Shown: positions 8,489 to 16,077 of the stretch, piece after piece
Position numbering within the stretch: position 1 is the first letter of the stretch
How the letters are laid out: the number at the start of each line of letters is the position of its first letter
Assembly: GCA_945860255.1 (NCBI GenBank)
Contig: CAMAQI010000008.1
Location: 1-28,419, forward strand
Direction of reading: 5' to 3'
DNA from: Methylacidiphilum caldifontis
Lineage (GTDB): Bacteria; Verrucomicrobiota; Verrucomicrobiia; Methylacidiphilales; CAMAQI01
DNA: 28,419 nt
Notes under the pieces: generated by a model
What the model was told of the DNA's origin: nothing
What the model saw: the letters and a program-made list of their open reading frames with translations, nothing else
Databases searched by the model: none
Made by a program: the position numbers and the translations under genes

Positions 8489-9676
8489 ATGAATGCAATC
8501 AAATCGCTCTACGACCAATATGTCGTCCCTTCGTACTCGCGCTCTTTGGTGATGACTCACGGAAAGGGAACGGAGATCTGGGATGATACAGGGAAACGGT
8601 ATCTTGATTTTGGAGGAGGAATCGCCGTCAACTGCCTCGGTCATGCTCCCGCTGTCGTCGCAGAAATATTGCACAAGCAGGCCTCAGAGCTGATTCATAC
8701 CTCCAATCTCTATTACCACGCCAAGCAAGGGGCCCTCGCTCAAAAACTGGTCGAGCTGACGGGACCAGGAAAAATCTTTTTTTGTAATAGTGGGGCAGAG
8801 GCCAACGAATGCCTGTTTAAATTGGCGAGACGATTTAGACAATCGGAGGGTCGATTTGAGATTCTCACCGCCCTCAACTCCTTTCATGGGAGAACCCTAG
8901 CGGGAATCGCCGCGACTGGACAAGAAAAGATCAAGGCCGGATTTGGTCCGCTGATGCCTGGATTCGTCCATCTTCCTTATAATGATCTTGAGGCCTTTGA
9001 AAAAGCGGTCACGCCTCAGACAGCCGCGATTCTCATTGAGGGAATCCAAGGGGAGAGTGGGGTTTATGCGGCCTCGCCTGAATTCCTGCTTGGCCTGCGA
9101 AAGCTTTGTACGGAAAAAAATATTTTACTGATGATGGACTGCGTTCAATGCGGAATGTTTCGGACCGGGAAATTCATGAGCTATGAACAAATATTAGCCG
9201 GTCATCCCGAGGGCAATTCCTTTCTTCCCGATGCCCTCTCAATGGCAAAATCGCTCGGAAGCGGTTTTCCGATTGGAGCGACATGGATTCGCTCTCCTTA
9301 CGCCGATCTCCTTCAACCAGGCTCCCATGGAACCACTTATGGGGGAACCCCCCTCGCCTGTTCGGTTGCTCTCACGGTGTTAGAAACGATTCAAAAAAAC
9401 AATCTTCCAGCGCACATCGAAGCGATGGGGCAAAAAATTCTCACGTCTCTCACTCCTCTCTTCGCAGGAAAACAGCTCAAAGCTCTTCGAGGAATCGGAG
9501 GAATGATCGGCATTGAAACCGATCGTACCGGACTCGAAATGGCCGCCCAACTTCGGGAACAGGGACTCCTCGTCGCTCCTGCCGGGGGAAACAACTTTAG
9601 ACTCCTCCCTCCTTACAACGTAAAAGAAGCGGAAGTGAACGAAGCGTTAACGATCCTGACTCGGAGCCTCTCATGA
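8489..9676 (+). CDS. argD: acetylornithine aminotransferase
   Basis: This class III PLP-dependent aminotransferase of 395 residues, the usual ArgD length, converts N-acetylglutamate semialdehyde to acetylornithine in cytosolic arginine synthesis. Visible marks are WDDTGKRYLDFGGGIAV, the PLP-phosphate site NSGAEANE, SFHGRT, and the PLP lysine K254 in SMAKSLGSGFPIGA. The motif usually written DEVQ reads DCVQCGMFRTG here. The ATG at 8489 is chosen because the ArgD fold begins there; 57 upstream in-frame codons run through hairpins. A GGGGAG lies about 20 bases upstream and a TACAAT -10-like box at 8445-8450. The stop overlaps the argF start (ATGA), so the two form an operon. Confidence 0.95.
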   Translation: MNAIKSLYDQYVVPSYSRSLVMTHGKGTEIWDDTGKRYLDFGGGIAVNCLGHAPAVVAEILHKQASELIHTSNLYYHAKQGALAQKLVELTGPGKIFFCNSGAEANECLFKLARRFRQSEGRFEILTALNSFHGRTLAGIAATGQEKIKAGFGPLMPGFVHLPYNDLEAFEKAVTPQTAAILIEGIQGESGVYAASPEFLLGLRKLCTEKNILLMMDCVQCGMFRTGKFMSYEQILAGHPEGNSFLPDALSMAKSLGSGFPIGATWIRSPYADLLQPGSHGTTYGGTPLACSVALTVLETIQKNNLPAHIEAMGQKILTSLTPLFAGKQLKALRGIGGMIGIETDRTGLEMAAQLREQGLLVAPAGGNNFRLLPPYNVKEAEVNEALTILTRSLS

Positions 9677-10566
9677 GCCGCATTAAAAGCCTATTAAAAA
9701 TTCAAGATCTCACTCCAGAAGATCTTTCCTTCATTTTTAAATCAGCCACTGATTTTAAAAAAAATAGAAAGAGCCCTTCTCGATTCCCGCTCAAGGGAGA
9801 GAGCTGGGGGCTGATCTTCAGTAAGTCTTCCACGAGAACTCGTGTCTCCTTTGAGGTCGCTGTCCGAGAGCTCGGAGGATCACCGATGTTCCTGAGTGCC
9901 CAAGATATTCAGCTCGGTCGTGGGGAACCGATTAAAGATACGGCACGGGTTTTGGGACGGATGATCCATGGGGCGATCATTCGAACCTACGCTCAACAAG
10001 ATGTAATCGATTTCGCAAGCTTTAGTCAAATTCCAACAGTCAACGCCCTCACGGATGAGGAGCATCCTTGTCAGATTTTAACCGATATTTTCACCTTCGA
10101 AGAGAAACGGGGGGCGATCAAAGGAAAGACCGTCGCTTTCATTGGCGATGCCGCCTGTAACGTTCCTCGCTCATGGGTCTTTGCAGCCGAACTCTTAGGA
10201 TTTAAGCTGCATTTAGCCGCTCCCGAAGGCTATCAGTCGACCGTTGGAAATCGTCAGACTCAATTTTTCACCTCCCCTCAAGAGGCGGCCCGAGGGGCCC
10301 ATCTCCTCTATACGGATGTCTGGGTCTCGATGGGAATGGAGTCGGAAGCTGCAACCCGTGAAAAGGCTTTTCAAGGCTATCAACTCAATCACGAACTCCT
10401 TCAAGTTGCCGCTCCCGATGCCCTCGTCATGCACTGCCTCCCCGCTTATCGAGGTAAAGAGATCACTGAAAAACTTCTCGAAGAACGCTCTCAAGAGATC
10501 TTTGATCAAGCCGAAAACCGCCTCCACGTTCAAAAAGGGGTGCTTGATTGGCTGGTTTCTCCATAA
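9673..10566 (+). CDS. argF: ornithine carbamoyltransferase
   Basis: The 297-residue enzyme makes citrulline from ornithine and carbamoyl phosphate. The carbamoyl-phosphate site STRTR is at 53-57, HPCQ at 131-134, and the ornithine-side motif appears as HCLPAYRG near 255; SMGMESE is the usual loop. The start overlaps argD by 4 bp. The C-terminus ends at the family's normal place (AENRLHVQKGVLDWLVSP). The TAA stop, however, lies inside the left inverted end of an 87-bp dispersed repeat, so the final codons were probably remodelled by that element. Confidence 0.95.
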   Translation: MSRIKSLLKIQDLTPEDLSFIFKSATDFKKNRKSPSRFPLKGESWGLIFSKSSTRTRVSFEVAVRELGGSPMFLSAQDIQLGRGEPIKDTARVLGRMIHGAIIRTYAQQDVIDFASFSQIPTVNALTDEEHPCQILTDIFTFEEKRGAIKGKTVAFIGDAACNVPRSWVFAAELLGFKLHLAAPEGYQSTVGNRQTQFFTSPQEAARGAHLLYTDVWVSMGMESEAATREKAFQGYQLNHELLQVAAPDALVMHCLPAYRGKEITEKLLEERSQEIFDQAENRLHVQKGVLDWLVSP

Positions 10567-10649
10567 ATCGGTCAAAGAGCGAAACCAAGGATTTAAGGTG
10601 AATGAAAACCATTCCTCTCCCCTTTACATCGCATTGAATCCCGATTTAT
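10563..10649 (+). repeat. 87-bp dispersed element with inverted ends, copy 1
   Basis: The element starts with ATAAATCGG (10563-10571) and ends with its exact inverse CCGATTTAT (10641-10649). It matches copies at 21156-21242 and 24441-24527, all exactly 87 bp. By eye they are about three-quarters to four-fifths identical, with conserved ends (also ATCxCATTGAATxCC) and a variable centre. The argF stop codon TAA (10564-10566) is part of the left end. The two preceding bases are CC in all three copies. No flanking target duplication is evident. It could be a miniature transposable element, a REP-like sequence or a 3'-UTR RNA element. Confidence 0.88.
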
Positions 10650-10691
10650 AAATTTTAAAAATACAGTTTATTTATTTTTTGTTTTCGGAAT
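10650..10691 (+). repeat. right-hand extension shared by repeat copies 1 and 3
   Basis: This AT-rich stretch, including TTTAAAAATACAGTTT and TTTTTTGTTTT, aligns without gaps to 24528-24569 with about six differences by eye. Copy 2 lacks it because the TonB receptor gene begins there. Copies 1 and 3 therefore share a unit of about 130 bp. Confidence 0.75.
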
Positions 10692-10730
10692 TAACCTCGA
10701 GCGATGTCGAGATTTCAGTTTCCACCGAAA
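10683..10730. other. nested stem structure
   Basis: An outer TTTCGG/CCGAAA pair (10683-10688 with 10725-10730) encloses CTCGA/TCGAG (10696-10700 with 10707-10711). It lies between the repeat extension and the terminator. Its function is unknown. Confidence 0.35.
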
Positions 10731-10732
10731 CA

Positions 10733-10762
10733 TTTTTGCTCCGAAAACGTTCGGAGCAAAAA
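10733..10762. terminator. bidirectional intrinsic terminator
   Basis: TTTTTGCTCCGAA (10733-10745) and TTCGGAGCAAAAA (10750-10762) form a perfect 13-bp stem with a 4-base loop. Its T/A-rich flanks allow termination in both directions. It sits between convergent argF and the lipoprotein gene that ends at 10769. Confidence 0.85.
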
Positions 10763-10768
10763 ATCGGT

Positions 10769-12034
10769 TCAAGCTCCCTCTTCAAGCATTCGCTTGACCC
10801 ACAAAACCTGAATTTTTTTCTGGGGATCAGGATTAATTTTTAATACTTGCTTAGCCTTCGTTGAAGTCGTTGAACCAACCCCTTGCCACTCCACCTCAAT
10901 TCCCTCTGGCGGAACATTTAAAAAAACGAAGTGAAGAGAATGGGGTAAGTTCTCCCACGATCGTAAGTCGGCCTCCGGCTGCGTGACCGCCGAAAAAATC
11001 CCCGTACCAATTGCCGCCAAGCCGAGAACCCCTGCCGCAATCCCACTTTGTTCGGTCTGACTTGCGACGACAGCTCCCCCTGCCAATCCAAGGGTTGCAT
11101 TTTGAGTATCCTCTTTGAAACTGGCCTTATCCTCTAAAATCGCATCCACTTGGCGTCCTCCACGGGTGGTTGCCTGAAGATAAAGACTCTCCGTTGCCGA
11201 ATCGATCCTCTTTTCTCCCTGAGTCACTCTTATTTTTTCAATCGAAGGAACTACCTCTTTAAAACGAAGTTTCTCACCAAACTGTCCATCCCCCCACTTA
11301 ATCGGTCCCTTTCCTGACTCAAAAATCAAGAGCGTATTCGTCTCTGGATTTGGAAAACTCATTCCCTCCCGATAAGAGGAAAACTTCCTCACTCGCAACA
11401 GTGCTTGGTCCGCGGTTGAGGAATCATTTTGTCGATAAGAGGCAAGAGCTAAAGCGAACTCTGCGATCGTCCAATCTCCCGTAAATTGAGGATCCTCCTC
11501 TTCGGTAATATCCATCACTTGAGCCCGTTTAAAACAGGCGGCAGCATTGCCAAAATCTTGATCCTCAAGATAAATAAGTCCTCGATAAAGATAGAGAGCC
11601 GATCTCTCATAAGGCTCTCCCTTAAACCATTTCTCTTTTTCTCCGACAAATTTACTTTTCGTTCGCTCCGCCTGAGCCTGCCCATACTGCAACGCCTCCC
11701 CCTCACGAATCGCCTGATCAAAGGCCTCTTTTGCAAGCTCTCGATACTGCAAACGTAAGGCCGCTAATCCCCCACGCATCGCATGAAGAACCGAATTCTG
11801 ACGACCCTCAGCATAAAGGGCAAAAAAATGAGACCGTAGTTCAGGAGGAATCTGCTTTCGCTCGACCATCGTATTGGCGACCTGAATCGCCTCGACGGAA
11901 ATCTCTTTTCCGGAAGCCGAACGACTCCCCTCCATAGCGCAGCCGGTCCAGAATAACAAAAAAAGCGAGGCGAATCCCCGCAGAATGAAACTACCGGTAG
12001 ACGGAGTTTTCACGACCCTCTTTTTTAATCTCAT
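10769..12034 (-). CDS. COG3014-like TPR lipoprotein, partner of LpoB-like protein
   Basis: From the ATG at 12034 this is a 421-residue protein with a basic N-terminus, a hydrophobic segment GFASLFLLFW and a lipobox-like TGC, so it is probably an outer-membrane-anchored lipoprotein. The middle is helical and TPR-like: GEPYERSALYLYRGLIYLED, then FGNAAACFKRAQ. A later GKGPIKWGDGQFG and a glycine/alanine-rich hydrophobic stretch (LGLAGGAVVA...GVLGLAAIGTG) follow. This layout resembles the poorly characterised COG3014 lipoproteins, which in other bacteria lie beside LpoB-like genes. It overlaps the upstream lpoB-like gene by 44 bp; a GTG at 12016 behind GAGGG is an alternative start. A role in cell-envelope synthesis is inferred from the partner. 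Confidence 0.65.
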   Translation of the reverse strand: MRLKKRVVKTPSTGSFILRGFASLFLLFWTGCAMEGSRSASGKEISVEAIQVANTMVERKQIPPELRSHFFALYAEGRQNSVLHAMRGGLAALRLQYRELAKEAFDQAIREGEALQYGQAQAERTKSKFVGEKEKWFKGEPYERSALYLYRGLIYLEDQDFGNAAACFKRAQVMDITEEEDPQFTGDWTIAEFALALASYRQNDSSTADQALLRVRKFSSYREGMSFPNPETNTLLIFESGKGPIKWGDGQFGEKLRFKEVVPSIEKIRVTQGEKRIDSATESLYLQATTRGGRQVDAILEDKASFKEDTQNATLGLAGGAVVASQTEQSGIAAGVLGLAAIGTGIFSAVTQPEADLRSWENLPHSLHFVFLNVPPEGIEVEWQGVGSTTSTKAKQVLKINPDPQKKIQVLWVKRMLEEGA

Positions 12035-12575
12035 ATTGGTTTTCCCAAACCAAAAGATCATTCGAATCCACTAACTTAAAGGAAATTAAAAAATAATCGC
12101 TTTGCCCCTTTTTACTGGAGGAAGAGATTCCTTGAAGCTCGGCGGTCATTAAATAATCGTAACTGGAGGCCTTTCGTGATTGTCCCCCATGCACCTCTCC
12201 CGACTCCCGAAGCTCTTGCTCCCGTTCGTTGGTTTTTGCTCCGGTATCGCGTGCTAAAAAACGAACCTTTCCGGCTCCATACTGCATCAAGGCTCCTCTC
12301 ACTTTTGTGGTGTAAAGAGAGACATCGATCGGGGAGGCACTTTTATTCGTCACCGGCGTGATCATCACTATCGGCGCTTGACTGGCGGAAGCGATTGCTG
12401 GAGTTAAAAGTATCGATTGAACCGCTTTTTGAGCTGCGGCTGAAATATCCTGTGACTCAACCCCCGTCCCTGCAATCGACCCTTGGGCATTAGGATCAAC
12501 ATAAGTTACGGACGATTCCTCTTTGGCACAGCCAACAAATCCGATCACCAGAACTAATAAAAGCTTTTTCTTCAT
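11991..12575 (-). CDS. lpoB: LpoB-like lipoprotein (penicillin-binding protein activator family)
   Basis: The 194-residue protein starts with a lipoprotein signal (MKKKLLLVLVIGFVGC, modified Cys at 16). The LpoB-type core follows: TYVDPN, TGVESQDISAAAQKAVQSIL, PIVMITPVTNKS, a KVRGAL strand-helix, RFLARD, YDYLMTAELQGI, and FKLVDSNDLLVWENQYEIKKE. LpoB family proteins sit in the outer membrane and stimulate bifunctional penicillin-binding proteins. No PBP gene is in the window, so the target is unknown. It is the first gene of a two-gene operon with the COG3014-like lipoprotein gene, divergent from the rmlD-like gene. Confidence 0.8.
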   Translation of the reverse strand: MKKKLLLVLVIGFVGCAKEESSVTYVDPNAQGSIAGTGVESQDISAAAQKAVQSILLTPAIASASQAPIVMITPVTNKSASPIDVSLYTTKVRGALMQYGAGKVRFLARDTGAKTNEREQELRESGEVHGGQSRKASSYDYLMTAELQGISSSSKKGQSDYFLISFKLVDSNDLLVWENQYEIKKEGRENSVYR

Positions 12576-12670
12576 AAAGTGCTTTTAACCTAATCCAAGT
12601 TCTCTAATTTAAAAGTTGAATTTTTGATCTCTTCTTGACGAAGTAAAGTTCTCGAGGGAATCTATTCTCC

Positions 12671-13465
12671 ATGAGTCGCATCTGCATTGTCGGTCATCAG
12701 GGAATGCTCGGTCACTTTTTACATGCTTACTTTAAAAGCCTCGGACATGAATGCCTCCACGTCACCAAACGCTACTCCGTCGCAGAAGCGGAACTCTGGT
12801 TTGATGAACTCCTGCAGCTCCAACCAGACTGGGTGATCAATTGTGCCTCAATCTCCGTGAAGCCAGACTCCCCCACTCAGCTTCAATGGGAAGTGAACTT
12901 TTCCCTCCCCTTTCTCCTCGCAAAAGCACTTCCCGATGGCATCGGCCTTATTCAGTCGAGCACCGATGCCGTTTTCCCTAAAAGAGGAGGAGGCCCCTAC
13001 TGGGCAGAAGATCCTTTAACTCCCGATGAAGATTATGGTCTTGCTAAAAAAATGGCCGAAGAGGCGATCTCCAGACCCTATCATTTCATCATCCGCGCTT
13101 GCCTCATTGGACCAGAAGTTAAAACGGCGCAAAACCTTCTGAGTTGGACCCTTGCTCAAGGAGGAAATTTTTCCGGCTACTCAAATCACCGTTTCAATGG
13201 AATCACCACGCTTCAATGGGCTAAAATTGCGGAACGGATTATGAACGGAGAATTTCCGGATCAAAAATTACTTCAACCAGCAACAGACCCTGCCATCTCT
13301 CTCATCGAACTCATGCATCTCATTCGCAACACCTGGAATGCCCCAGCGACGATTCAAGAAATCGAATCCCCTGAGCCACTGAATCGAATCCTCATCTCGA
13401 ATATTGAGGTTCCTTACATTCAAGAGCAACTCGACGAGCTCTATCAGTGGACCGAAAACCATTAA
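12671..13465 (+). CDS. RmlD-like NAD(P)-dependent sugar-nucleotide reductase
   Basis: The 264-residue extended SDR protein has a Rossmann dinucleotide site GHQGMLG (8-14), a STDAVF strand (97-102) that matches the family's STDxVF motif, and a catalytic YGLAK pair (Y122, K126). These are marks of the RmlD branch, dTDP-4-dehydrorhamnose reductases and relatives. The substrate cannot be fixed, because no rmlA/B/C genes are nearby and the protein is a little short for RmlD (usually about 290). A GAGGGA ribosome site precedes the ATG. It is transcribed alone, divergent from the lpoB-like gene and convergent with prfA (23-bp gap). Confidence 0.75.
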   Translation: MSRICIVGHQGMLGHFLHAYFKSLGHECLHVTKRYSVAEAELWFDELLQLQPDWVINCASISVKPDSPTQLQWEVNFSLPFLLAKALPDGIGLIQSSTDAVFPKRGGGPYWAEDPLTPDEDYGLAKKMAEEAISRPYHFIIRACLIGPEVKTAQNLLSWTLAQGGNFSGYSNHRFNGITTLQWAKIAERIMNGEFPDQKLLQPATDPAISLIELMHLIRNTWNAPATIQEIESPEPLNRILISNIEVPYIQEQLDELYQWTENH

Positions 13466-13488
13466 AACCAGTTCTTGTATTTGAAATA

Positions 13489-14571
13489 TTACTTGGAATC
13501 CATCAAGGCGCTGAGCTTATCATGGAGATCAGCAGAAACCAACTGATGAACCATCTCCCCGATGTTTCCATCCATAAAGTCAGGGAGATTAAAAGCGGAA
13601 AAATTAATTCGATGATCGGTGATCCGATTTTGGGGGTAGTTATACGTCCGAATCTTTTCGTTGCGATCCCCGCTTCCAATCTGGCTCTTTCGATGTTGGG
13701 CATATCTTGCGGCCTCTTCATCTTGCTTCGCCTTTAACAAACGAGATCTTAAAATTCCCATCGCCCGTTCCCGGTTTTTAATCTGCGAGCGAGTATCTTG
13801 ACAGCGAACAATCAAACCAGAGGGATAATGCAAAATTTGAACCGCTGAATCGGTGGTGTTGACCCCTTGGCCTCCATTTCCACCGGAACGACAGACCTCA
13901 ATCCGTAGTTCATCCTGACGAATGACCACATCGACCTCTTTCGCTTCTGGCAAAACGGCCACCGTCGCCGCAGAGGTGTGAATTCGCCCTTGAGCCTCGG
14001 TCATCGGCACTCGTTGGACACGATGAACCCCACTTTCAAAACGCATATGCTTATAAACGTCCTGACCATTCATCTGAAAAATAATCTCCTTATAGCCGCC
14101 AATATCACCAGGGCTAGACTCCATATCATCGATCTTCCAGCCCACACGCTCGGCATAACGACAATACATCCGATAAAGATCCCCTGCAAAAATCGCAGCC
14201 TCGGTTCCCCCTGTCCCAGCACGAATTTCAATAATCGTATTACGAGAGTCAGTCTCGTCCGGTGGAATTAAAGCGATTTGAACCTGCTCCTGAGAGCTGG
14301 TGAGCTGTTGCTCCAGAAGCGGAAGCTCCTCCTGAGCCATCGAAACGAGATCCGGATCTTCGGCAGAATAGATTAAATTTTTAGACTCTTCGATTTCGCG
14401 AATCAGCTTCTCCCAACGATCACACTCCGGAACCACCTTCGCAAGACGCGAGTGTTCACGGGTGACTTCTTGAGCCCGCGAGTGATTGTCGTAGAGAGTA
14501 GGCTGTGAAAGTTCTACTTCTAATTCTTTAAAACGCTGGCGCAGCCGCTCTACATGCGGGGCCAAATTCAT
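13489..14571 (-). CDS. prfA: peptide chain release factor 1
   Basis: The 360-residue class I release factor carries the GGQ motif (233-235) that triggers peptidyl-tRNA hydrolysis. The PxT-type stop-recognition motif reads PMT (189-191), usually PAT in RF1, which distinguishes it from RF2 (SPF). It reads UAA and UAG. The ATG at 14571 is preferred over a TTG two codons upstream. It lies 18 bp downstream of rpmE on the same strand, so the two are probably co-transcribed. No prmC (release-factor methyltransferase) gene follows; the next gene is the convergent rmlD-like gene. Confidence 0.96.
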   Translation of the reverse strand: MNLAPHVERLRQRFKELEVELSQPTLYDNHSRAQEVTREHSRLAKVVPECDRWEKLIREIEESKNLIYSAEDPDLVSMAQEELPLLEQQLTSSQEQVQIALIPPDETDSRNTIIEIRAGTGGTEAAIFAGDLYRMYCRYAERVGWKIDDMESSPGDIGGYKEIIFQMNGQDVYKHMRFESGVHRVQRVPMTEAQGRIHTSAATVAVLPEAKEVDVVIRQDELRIEVCRSGGNGGQGVNTTDSAVQILHYPSGLIVRCQDTRSQIKNRERAMGILRSRLLKAKQDEEAARYAQHRKSQIGSGDRNEKIRTYNYPQNRITDHRINFSAFNLPDFMDGNIGEMVHQLVSADLHDKLSALMDSK

Positions 14572-14582
14572 AATCAATCCAG

Positions 14583-14604
14583 TCGAAGATTACGACATCT
14601 TCGA
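14583..14604. other. hairpin across the rpmE stop, upstream of prfA
   Basis: TCGAAGAT (14583-14590) and ATCTTCGA (14597-14604) form a perfect 8-bp stem with a 6-base loop. It contains the rpmE stop codon and ends 12 bases before the prfA ATG. No T-run follows, so it is not a standard terminator. It may be an RNA-processing or translation-control structure. Confidence 0.5.
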
Positions 14605-14814
14605 ACTCGCCAAACGGGAATTCCCGTAACGGCGAGAGACCTTCTCAACACGTCCTGCAGTATCTACAAATTTTTGCTGACCTGTAAAAAATGGATGGCA
14701 AGAGGAGCAAATACCAATACGCAAACCTTCTCGGGTAGAGCGTGAGTCATAAGTCGCTCCACAAGCGCAATTAATTTTTGTTTCGTTATAGTCTGGATGG
14801 ATGCCCGTTTTCAT
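14590..14814 (-). CDS. rpmE: 50S ribosomal protein L31 (zinc-binding form)
   Basis: The 74-residue protein has the four zinc cysteines of the C+ L31 form: C16 and C18 (NCACG) and C36 and C39 (GICSSCHPFFTG). The start MKTGIHPDYN is typical of the family; the frame is open 17 codons further but only from the ATG at 14814 does it look like L31. No Shine-Dalgarno sequence precedes the ATG. It is the first gene of a probable rpmE-prfA operon. Confidence 0.96.
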   Translation of the reverse strand: MKTGIHPDYNETKINCACGATYDSRSTREGLRIGICSSCHPFFTGQQKFVDTAGRVEKVSRRYGNSRLASSKMS

Positions 14815-14824
14815 AAGGTTGAGG

Positions 14825-14853
14825 ATGCTACGCTCCTTTTTTTGGAGAATCAA
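14825..14853 (-). promoter_or_regulatory. putative rpmE promoter
   Basis: On the minus strand TTGATT (14848-14853), a 17-bp spacer and TAGCAT (14825-14830) precede the rpmE ATG by only 10 bases. The spacer itself is a CTCC/GGAG inverted repeat around an A-run. The implied leader is about 3-4 nt, in line with the missing ribosome site. Confidence 0.4.
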
Positions 14854-14922
14854 CGGAAAAATCAATCTTTTTTTTAATTTGTTTTTCCAGAAAATACGAC
14901 TACTTCATACCTCTTGCTTTCC

Positions 14923-16077
14923 ATGAAAAAACAACGCTTTTCCGATTATTTTCGTAACGAAAAAAGAACAGAAACATCTCTGATTCAACGTTTTATATCG
15001 TTAATTGCTCCCTGTTCCGACACCGAATTCGAAGCGATGGCGCAAGAGTCCCATCGGCTCACCCGTCAACATTTCGGCAATACGATGCGCCTTTTTGCCC
15101 CCCTCTATCTCTCCAATGAGTGCGTTAATATCTGTAAATATTGTGGCTTCTCCCGTGATAATCCGATTCTCAGAACCACGCTCGAGGTCAAAAAAGTCGA
15201 TCAAGAGGCACAACATCTCGCCGCACTGGGATTTCGCAATCTACTTCTCGTCGCAGGAGAGCATCCAAAATTCGTTTCCGACCGTTATCTCGAAGAGTGC
15301 ATTGTTCAACTCCGCTCCTCAATTTCCTCGATTTCACTGGAGATTGGTCCGATGGAGACTGAACAATATCTCCCTTTGGTCCAAGCCGGAGCGGAAGGAC
15401 TCGTCGTTTACCAAGAGACTTATCAACGCGAGATTTACCAAGAGATGCACCTTTCAGGTCCGAAAAGAGATTTCGATTGGCGTCTGGACTGCCCCGAGCG
15501 CGCTTACGATGCGGGGTTCAAACGAATTGGGATCGGAGCCCTGATGGGTCTTGCTCCTTGGCAAGAGGAAGCGATCAATCTTGCGACTCATGCCGAGTAT
15601 CTGCTGAAAACCTGTTGGAAATCCTTTCTCACCATCTCGCTTCCTCGACTTCGACCAGCGGCAGGAGAGTTTGAACCTCGCTTCCCCATCAGTGATCGGG
15701 AATACGTTCAATTGATATGCGCCCTCCGCATCACCTTTCCGCAGATCGGACTCGTTCTCTCAACTCGTGAACCAGTCGCCCTCCGCAATGGACTTTTCCC
15801 TCTTGGAATTACTCATATCAGCGCCGGCTCTCATACGGAACCAGGAGGTTATACGGGAGTCGAAAAAACGACGCTCCACCACACCGAAAAAGGGATCATC
15901 AAACCGTTGATCCAAATTGAAGGAGAAGACCTTCAAGCCACGGAACAATTTCAAATCGCCGATGAGCGAACCCCTGCCGAGGTCTCCGCTCTCCTTCGAT
16001 CGATCGGACTTGAACCGGTCTGGAAAGATTGGGAGGAATGTTTAGGACACTCCGAAGAACTGCTGACCGTCCCATGA
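14923..16077 (+). CDS. thiH: 2-iminoacetate synthase (tyrosine lyase), radical SAM
   Basis: The 384-residue radical SAM protein has the 4Fe-4S motif CVNICKYC (C67, C71, C74) and the ThiH-type lead-in FGNTMRLFAPLYLSNE. ThiH cleaves tyrosine to dehydroglycine and p-cresol, supplying the glycine part of the thiamine thiazole ring. The ATG at 14923 is preferred over a TTG three codons upstream. The next gene is thiS, overlapping by 4 bp, which supports ThiH over related radical SAM families. No TPP riboswitch is visible in the 108-bp gap shared with rpmE. Confidence 0.93.
   Translation: MKKQRFSDYFRNEKRTETSLIQRFISLIAPCSDTEFEAMAQESHRLTRQHFGNTMRLFAPLYLSNECVNICKYCGFSRDNPILRTTLEVKKVDQEAQHLAALGFRNLLLVAGEHPKFVSDRYLEECIVQLRSSISSISLEIGPMETEQYLPLVQAGAEGLVVYQETYQREIYQEMHLSGPKRDFDWRLDCPERAYDAGFKRIGIGALMGLAPWQEEAINLATHAEYLLKTCWKSFLTISLPRLRPAAGEFEPRFPISDREYVQLICALRITFPQIGLVLSTREPVALRNGLFPLGITHISAGSHTEPGGYTGVEKTTLHHTEKGIIKPLIQIEGEDLQATEQFQIADERTPAEVSALLRSIGLEPVWKDWEECLGHSEELLTVP

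Noticed and set aside
10563..10649. CRISPR repeat
   Set aside because: The three copies are far apart, lie at gene ends and are not in an array with spacers.
10213..10651. Frames of 120 and 135 codons over the end of argF
   Set aside because: Both overlap the conserved argF frame, and one runs into the repeat; no motif supports them.
14815..14922. TPP riboswitch upstream of thiH
   Set aside because: The conserved CTGAGA and GGATAATGCC-type segments are missing and the gap is short and AT-rich.
15005..15544. 179-codon plus-strand frame
   Set aside because: It is an alternative frame inside thiH, whose own frame carries the radical SAM motif.
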